Positions 58,395 through 64,000 of a DNA stretch of 64,000 bases are shown one piece after another. The stretch spans positions 87,110,673 to 87,174,672 of the forward strand of contig CM031607.1 in NCBI GenBank assembly GCA_018398815.1, written 5' to 3'. Positions within the stretch are counted from its first letter, which is position 1. Each line of letters begins with the position of its first letter. The stretch comes from Conus ventricosus (taxonomy: Eukaryota > Mollusca > Gastropoda > Neogastropoda > Conidae). The notes under the pieces were generated by a model. The model was not told the DNA's origin. It made no database searches and saw only the letters and a program-made list of their open reading frames with translations. A program made the position numbers and the translations under genes.

Positions 58395-58553
58395 ATGTTG
58401 CAGACAGTGTGTGCTCGGAGCGAATCTCTGAAAGCTTTACGTCCAAATGAGATGTTGACGTTTGAGTGCCTGAACTGTCTGACGGACATCATCAACGATG
58501 CCAACAGCAAGCCAGGACTGGTTCTCCAGTGTCTGTACATCTTCGCTAACATG
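58395..58553 (+). CDS. CIP2A: CIP2A-like, exon 2
   Basis: 53 codons, phase 0-0, acceptor GGCGTTCAG, donor ATG/GTAAGG. Reads MLQTVCARSESLKALRPNEM, LTFECLNCLTDIINDANSKP and GLVLQCLYIFANM. The L-T-x-ECL-x-CL-x(2)-(I/L) block is the first armadillo-like repeat of CIP2A. Confidence 0.85.
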
Positions 58554-59112
58554 GTAAGGTGGTTTGTCTCTTGCTGTTCTGTTTGTTTCTCCATTTCTTT
58601 TTTTCTGAATCGTTTTTTTTCTTTTGCCTTGTTTGTCTCTCTGTGTGAAATTTTCTTTCTTTTTTCGTTTTTCTTACCTTCTGTTTTTCCATTTTGTCTT
58701 TCTTCCTGCTCTTTCTTCCTTCCTGTTCTTGCTTCTTGTTTCTGTCTTTCTCAGTTTCGTTTTTTTTTTTCTTTTTTGTTTCTCAATTTCTTTCTATTTT
58801 TTTTTTCTTAATGAATTTGCTTTGATTGTTACATTCGTTCATTCATACTGTATTAATCCACACTCCTTTATTCTTTGTTTTTATTGTCATTTTGATTCAT
58901 TTTTTTCTTTCTGTTTTTGTAAGAATGTTTTGCTTTGTTTCCTTGTTTAAGTAAGTGATACTGAAAGCAGTCAGATATACATGTCTGCTGCTTTTTTATG
59001 AAAAAGGTTTTCAAGTGTGTGTGAGTATGCGTGTGTGCATTTCTTCTTTGTGAAGAATCACGAACCCCAGTCTGACCTCTGCTGATTGCATGTGATTTGT
59101 CGTTGTGAACAG
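58554..59112. other. CIP2A-like intron 2, pyrimidine-rich
   Basis: 58560-58810 is very T/C-rich (TTCTTTCT type). Open frames rich in F, L and S there are artefacts. Confidence 0.7.
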
Positions 59113-59225
59113 TGAAGGATGAGGAACTGTGCCAGATGATGCAAGAGTCTTGCAACATGGACCACGTGCTGGCTGGCATCTTGAAGACCTTTGGTGGCGC
59201 CCCGGAGGACAACCTCACTCTTGTT
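59113..59225 (+). CDS. CIP2A: CIP2A-like, exon 3
   Basis: Reads KDEELCQMMQESCNMDHVLA then GILKTFGGAPEDNLTLV, matching the CIP2A stretch with the (N/D)-x-VLAG core. The donor is probably GTT/GTCAGT, giving phase 0 into the next exon. The acceptor AACAG/TGAAGG leaves the frame one base short of joining exon 2 (phase 0); a lost G at the junction would fix it. (GT)n starts about 115 bases after the donor. Confidence 0.75.
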
Positions 59226-59339
59226 GTCAGTGCCTGTTCAGATCTCTTTGTCCTTGGCTTGCGCTTGTCTGTCTGTTCTGGTTTTGTAGATTATAAAAGT
59301 CTGTTACTCCTAGGCGATAGACAAAGTACTGCAACTCTG

Positions 59340-59341
59340 AT

Positions 59342-59389
<48 letters not shown>

Positions 59390-59402
59390 GTGTGTGTGTG
59401 CT
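59340..59402. repeat. (GT)n in CIP2A-like intron 3
   Basis: About 30 GT units with one GC interruption. Confidence 0.95.
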
Positions 59403-59691
59403 ATGAATGATTCTAGTTTCTACAGATTTTGATGTGCTTTGTGTGTGGGAGTGTGTTTGTGTATACAGGCCTAGTGATAGCGTTGAATCTTATCAGCTTT
59501 TCTTTGTGTTTTGATGTTCAGGTGGAATATGATAGAAACTTTTTTGTTATTGTTTTTGAGGAGTTTTAAAGAGTGGGAGAGAGAGGGGAGATGTGTCAAA
59601 GCTGTGGAAATGTATTTTTGCTGGCATTTAGGGGATAGTGGAAACACACTAACGAGCACAGAAGTAACGTGTCATTGTTTTTGTGTTTCAG

Positions 59692-59786
59692 TGTTTGCAG
59701 CTTCTGCAACGAATCACCTATGGACACAGGATCAGCTTCCATGAAAGTTTTGTTGATGAACTCATAAAATACCTCATTAAACAAAT
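59692..59786 (+). CDS. CIP2A: CIP2A-like, exon 4
   Basis: 95 bp, acceptor GTGTTTCAG, donor AT/GTAAGT (phase 2). Reads CLQLLQRITYGHRISFHESF then VDELIKYLIKQ, aligning with the C-x-QLLQ-(K/R)-(L/I)-TY block of CIP2A. The split codon AT/C (Ile) is completed by exon 5, an exact phase match. Confidence 0.9.
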
Positions 59787-59808
59787 GTAAGTTCCCTGAA
59801 ATTGTTTT

Positions 59809-59993
59809 ACAAGTCTGAATTCCATATAAAACAAAAGAAACTGAACTGGTGTAGATGAACCTCTCAGTACAATAATGACATTCAAATCATTTTTAAAAAA
59901 TGATATAAACATGATTTGAATGTCATTATTGTATTGAGACGTTCATCTATGCCAGTTCAGTTTTCTTTTGTTTTATATGGAATTCAGACTTGT
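59809..59993. repeat. long near-perfect hairpin in CIP2A-like intron 4
   Basis: Left arm 59809-59890 (ACAAGTCTGAATTCCATATA start) and right arm 59911-59993 are inverted copies with few mismatches and a 20-base loop. No coding content. Could be a small MITE or a recently formed inverted duplication. Confidence 0.88.
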
Positions 59994-61275
59994 CTGTTTT
60001 GTGAGTACCTGTTACAAATGAACACAAAGAAGAAAGAAAACCATTTTTATTTGAAGCTTTGATGTTGTGAATGCAAAGATGCACACAGCCGTTTTTGTTT
60101 TTCTTTTCTTTGACATGTTATATACAGCATGGCAACCTGCAGTGCTTCAGGTCCTTGCTGTTCTGTAAATCAGGGGAACAAACACCATCGATGCGATTCA
60201 ACAAACTGTGAGGCCATTTATACTTGCAACTTTTTCCGGGCTGAGTCTGGACTCTGTGCAAACTCGTGCGTTTACACAACAGAGATCCGCGCTGAAAAAT
60301 GGTCGCGCCCAGCCCTGATGCTGATGTGAGCTGGGCAGCACTCGGCGCGTGTCCGATTTCCAGAAATGTCTGGAATCTGCTCACCTCCTTCCCACCCCCC
60401 GGCTTTGGTGGGAGCAGGGAAGGGAGTGCTTGCGCTATTGAGGTCACTGCATGCGGAGGATTATTGCTACACGGTTGAAGGACGCGGGAACCAAAACAGT
60501 AAAAATGAATGGAGAGAATTGGGGTTGTTGTGTGGAATGAAGGTGAAACTAAGACCTTGATCTCAGTGTGGTCGGAAGATCACAAACAGGAAATCAAACA
60601 AAGCGAAAGGAAACATCTGTATTTTCGTGAAAGCCGTAACATTCTCCTTGAAGAGGATGGCATCAATTGCTCTGCTATCCAGGGTTGAGAAAAGATTTTT
60701 TTTTTAAATTGAGAGTGTCTAATATTTTGGGATGTGTGATTGTAAATGTTAAGTTATCAATTTCTTCCTGCATCTAGAGATTGTCTACTCTTGTCACTAT
60801 TTTGTTTGTAGTTATGATTGCACACAATGAGTGTTAGTATTAATCATCAACGTCTCCCTGCACCTTCATATTTTCTGCTGTTGCCACTGTGTTGTTAGTT
60901 ATCATGAATAGAAAGAACCTATTCATTCACTTTTTGTTTTTGATGATTATTTTTTCATCCTACCATTCCCCCTAATAAAAAAGAAATAAAAAAAGAAGTG
61001 ACGACTTTTGAAAATTTGAAGAGAAATGAATTGGTACATTGTGAGACCATCATTTGCTGCTCATAATTTATTCTTTGTGAAGTGAACAAACAGCTGGAGA
61101 CATGATGGAATTCTGTTGGTGTCAAGCACCACAACCTCTGGCTGAAAAGCATCTTGCAACGATAGTAAAGCATGAGGAACTGGATTGTTGCAAATGCAGA
61201 GAGAACTTTTTTTTTAAAAAAAGGTAGTTTGAAGTGTAGATGATTTCCCCTGATGTGGGGTGCTGTGGGTTTCAG
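59994..61275. other. CIP2A-like intron 4, remainder
   Basis: No exon recognised. The open frame at 60129-60329 has no family match that I can see. Confidence 0.55.
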
Positions 61276-61372
61276 CCTGTCGTCTCCCAGTGGGGTGACT
61301 CAGTCCTGCCTGGGGGTGTTGGCCAACCTGTGCCACGACAACTACCCCATCCAGGCCCGCATCAAGTCCATG
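61276..61372 (+). CDS. CIP2A: CIP2A-like, exon 5
   Basis: 97 bp, acceptor GGGTTTCAG, donor ATG/GTGAGT. Reads (I)LSSPSGVTQSCLGVLANLCH then DNYPIQARIKSM. The CLG-(L/V)-LANLC-(R/H) motif is very characteristic of CIP2A. Phase 2 in, phase 0 out. Confidence 0.92.
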
Positions 61373-61400
61373 GTGAGTCACCTTTTTTTTTTTGATCGAT

Positions 61401-61450
<50 letters not shown>
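61401..61450. repeat. 50-base poly-G in CIP2A-like intron 5
   Basis: Uninterrupted run of 50 G starting 28 bases after the exon 5 donor, preceded by poly-T and a palindrome ATCGAT. Confidence 0.95.
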
Positions 61451-61451
<1 letters not shown>

Positions 61452-61764
61452 TGTTGCATCATCTGTGCCCTCCAAATGTCAATATTGTTGCACCCTCATT
61501 CTGACTTCCCCTGTCATAGGTAGGAAATGTCACCATAGCTAATTTCTGAGTTCAAAGTGTTTTACGCCATTTTGCAAACTGATTTAGAAATGCTGAAAAC
61601 CGAAGTGCGTCCTTGACTTTTTACTTGCCGTATTATTCCAGAATGGAGCAACTAGATTTCAATTTTAAAGTCAGTTGGCAGGCCCTATATTCCAAAGCCC
61701 CTATACTCCAAAAATTAAGGTAATTATGTCATTTGCCTTCTTTGTTTTTCCGGACAACGTTCAG
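61451..61764. other. CIP2A-like intron 5, remainder
   Basis: Nothing recognised. Confidence 0.6.
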
Positions 61765-61874
61765 CAAGTGTACAAAACGCTGTGCAAGTTCTTTTCTGAT
61801 GAGACCTGACCACAGCTGTGTTTGCTCTGTCTGTGTTCATCAGCCTGTCTGTCACTGAAGAACTGGGAGACAAG
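61765..61874 (+). CDS. CIP2A: CIP2A-like, exon 6 (one base short)
   Basis: Acceptor ACGTTCAG, donor AAG/GTAGGC. Reads QVYKTLCKFFSDE and, after a frame change at CC 61805-61806, LTTAVFALSVFISLSVTEEL then GDK, matching CIP2A (VFALS-(I/V)-x-SL-(T/S), EE-(V/L)-G-(E/D)-K). Exon length is 110; phase 0-0 with both neighbours needs 111, which supports a missing base. Confidence 0.85.
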
Positions 61875-62422
61875 GTAGGCCGTGGTGTCTGACCAGCATA
61901 CTATGATACATGTACAAAGCCTTCAGGATTCAGAATGTCATTTGGCTCAAAGGCAGATGAAGGGCGTCTGCAGAAGAAATTAAAGATCCAAATGTGGATT
62001 TAAAAAAAAAAAAGAAGCGACTAATTCTGTGTTGATTAAAGAAGACTAAGGATTTTACTGGTAATATGAGTGTTAGCTGGGAGACTCAAAGAAGAAAAAA
62101 AACCCCAATCAAAATAAACCAGGAAAGATTCTTTATGAAGATACATTTCCACAGTACTGCACAGATGCTAGACACTGCTGATACATGTTTTTACAATATA
62201 CCTGTTTGTTTTCTGCTGTTGTTGTTGATATCTGTGGTCAAACACTTCAGAGTAGTATTCAACGCTCAAGACTGTATGTTAGGTCATACAGAATGATGAT
62301 GAAAATCTCTGATTAGGTGATGTGCCTTTGATTGGTTTTTTTTTTTTTTTTTTTTTCAAATAATAAACATGCATTTTTTTTCACTAAATGTGGCATTGCT
62401 GTCGGTGTCGGTTGGGTCGCAG
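61875..62422. other. CIP2A-like intron 6
   Basis: Nothing recognised apart from poly-T at 62337-62356. Confidence 0.6.
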
Positions 62423-62571
62423 ATGTTCTTCAACCGCCAGAACATCAAGCTGGTGCTGCAGCTGGTGTTCAACGTGCTGGTGAACAGCCAGGCGGCCATG
62501 GCGCGCCACTATGCCGTGGACCTCCTTCAGAGCATGCTCCTCAACCCTCGCCTCCAGCAGGCCGTGGAGGA
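62423..62571 (+). CDS. CIP2A: CIP2A-like, exon 7 (last exon in the window)
   Basis: 149 bp, acceptor GGGTCGCAG, donor GGA/GTGAGT, phase 0 in and 2 out. Reads MFFNRQNIKLVLQLVFNVLV, NSQAAMARHYAVDLLQSMLL and NPRLQQAVEE. The (R/N)-x-RNI-like start, LIFN-(I/V)-L-(I/V)-N and (Y/H)-(S/A)-VDLL blocks follow CIP2A in order. The rest of the gene, including the coiled-coil half, must lie beyond base 64000. Confidence 0.9.
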
Positions 62572-64000
62572 GTGAGTGGCCCTGTAAAGCACTGACAACC
62601 TTCACACATTGTGGATTCTTTGAAAAAAAAAATTTTTTCTTTTTTTTTTCCAGGATTTTTCTTGTGTAACTTTTCCCCTAGAATGTGCATATATGTGCGT
62701 CACACATCACTCTGCAGGTTTTGGGGTGCCCCTTGCTTTGACAGCCCTGATATGGCCCTTGAAGGTCGGCTGGGATGTAAGCAATATTCTCTATCTCTCT
62801 GTCTCTCCCTCTCTCACTGTCTTTCTCTCACTCTGTCCCTCTGTCTCTCTCTCTTCCGTTGTTGTCCGCTCCCTCCTACCTTTGCTGTGTGATGGGCACA
62901 CACATGGGTGTGTTATTTCACTGAATATTTCTGGTGATCAGACCCAAAATGTACTGACTCTCTGTCAGAACACGTCAGAATCTCCCTGCCTCAGTCTCAC
63001 ACACTTCAAGTCATCAGGTCAAGGAGAGCTTACAGCCGGTGGCAGCAGTTGAACTAAGGGCCCTCTCACTAACTTAAACTATCACATACATAACCTGATT
63101 GCATTTTGTCTGCTACTCAGTGTTTTGCTCGTAAAAACAGTATGGCCATTCTGGATTGATAAAATCATTGCAAGTGGTGGGGAGGAGGGTGGTCAGTGGG
63201 TTTTGGAGGGAGGAGAGTTAGGTAAGGCATAGGCTGGGTTAGGAGGGTTGGAAAGAGAGGGACAGAGAGAATCTCATGAGTGGGTTCATTTTTTTTCTGT
63301 AAAGTGCCTTGATTGTGATGTGCCGATTGAAAAAACTACTGTGATTTCATAGATTTGTCCGTCTGTATTTAAAACTGTATGTAAGGTATCTGTGTGTTGT
63401 GTGGAAGTGAGTGCCAGTGCTTGTAGTTTTTTATGTGTAAGCAAAACTGATGACATTTGGTGTGTGCAAGTGATTCTGAGAAATATTTCAATGGTCGATT
63501 TATCTTTTATATGAGTGTAAAAATTCCAGGGAAGTTCTGTAGAATTAGACTGTGTCTAGTAGTACTGTATGTCCTGGACACATCAGTATATTTTGAGTGT
63601 GGTGGTTGTAGTAGTTTTGTCTACATTTTGTGATCAAATATTTAACAGCATCAGACTCGGAACTGGCTCTTACTCTCGCATGTTTTTGTTATCTTTTTTT
63701 TTTTTTTTTTAAATCTCCCTGTTGTTCAATTATATATCAAAGATTGTTGAACAATACACAGATGTAGCCAGGATGAATTGTAAGATTAGCTATAATTTGA
63801 ATGCACCTTCCAGTAATGGATTTATTTTTTAAAAACAAACAAATAAATAGAGCAGGCTAAGAGGCTCTTAATCCTATGCACCATGTTATGTTAATTCTAC
63901 AGAATTTCCATGAAATGTGAAAATTCCTATCATCGTTTTTTCTTTTCAAACGTACTAAGTATGATACCAACACTAATCAAATAAAACACATACAGTGGAT
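62572..64000. other. CIP2A-like intron 7 to window end
   Basis: No further exon recognised. Contains the short dispersed element at 62738-62795, (CT)n 62790-62855 and poly-T 63696-63710. Confidence 0.55.
62738..62795 (+). repeat. short dispersed element, copy 3
   Basis: CAGCCCTGATATGGCCCTTG then AAGGTCGGCTGGGATGTAAG, with a TCTCTATCTCTCT tail; same as 38448-38506 and 39408-39474. Confidence 0.75.

Noticed and set aside
60118..60447. 109-codon minus and 66-codon plus frames in CIP2A intron 4 as an extra gene or exon
   Set aside because: No recognised motif, no splice phase that fits the neighbouring exons, which already join in frame without them.

Overview
The window is nuclear DNA from an animal, most likely a mollusc (probably a gastropod). 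This is inferred from spliced exons with GT-AG borders, two recognisable animal genes, CR1-like LINEs carrying a PHD finger and a 2A-type peptide, tRNA-derived SINEs, several Tc1/mariner copies, and very heavy loads of (CA)n, (GA)n, poly-C/poly-G and minisatellites. No operons, CRISPR arrays or prokaryotic genes are present. Species cannot be named from the sequence. Most long open frames are translations of simple repeats (CVCVCV, HTHTHT, LSLSLS, GGGG) and were not annotated.   Layout. 1-22 kb is accessory: a broken Tc1 transposase at the left edge; a decayed multi-domain gene of a mobile-element-like family (TGCDT-type motif, Cys-rich tail) split by an 883-bp TIR element; a 48-bp minisatellite; a 1.76-kb element with long inverted repeats joined to a palindromic 36-bp satellite; a tRNA-Asp relic; a complete but dead Tc1 element with clear TIRs and TA duplication (12282-13787); a 3.3-kb array of ~0.6-kb units with a fold-back head; and one probable host exon of a claudin/PMP22-like four-helix membrane protein (18930-19329, minus). 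22-27 kb holds a SINE and several minisatellites, including 18 copies of a 67-bp unit with AATAAA on the minus strand.   28.96-45.27 kb (perhaps to 49.1 kb) is a METTL25-like methyltransferase gene on the minus strand. Six exons are supported by homology, and most splice phases agree. Its introns hold a Tc1 element, a fold-back element, a SINE and a 3-kb 33-bp minisatellite. That minisatellite shares sequence with, and abuts, the 3' splice site of one exon. The last exon's 3' splice site is also tandemly triplicated.   45.4-54.6 kb is filled with CR1-like LINEs: one 5'-truncated copy, and a second copy split by a nearly full-length LINE that encodes GDIELNPGP (2A) followed by a PHD finger. 56.97 kb to the right edge is the 5' part of a CIP2A-like gene on the plus strand (seven exons, running out of the window), head to head with METTL25.   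Single-base indels recur at conserved points of coding exons (four inferred from exon length, phase and homology). They suggest residual long-read consensus errors at least as much as gene decay.
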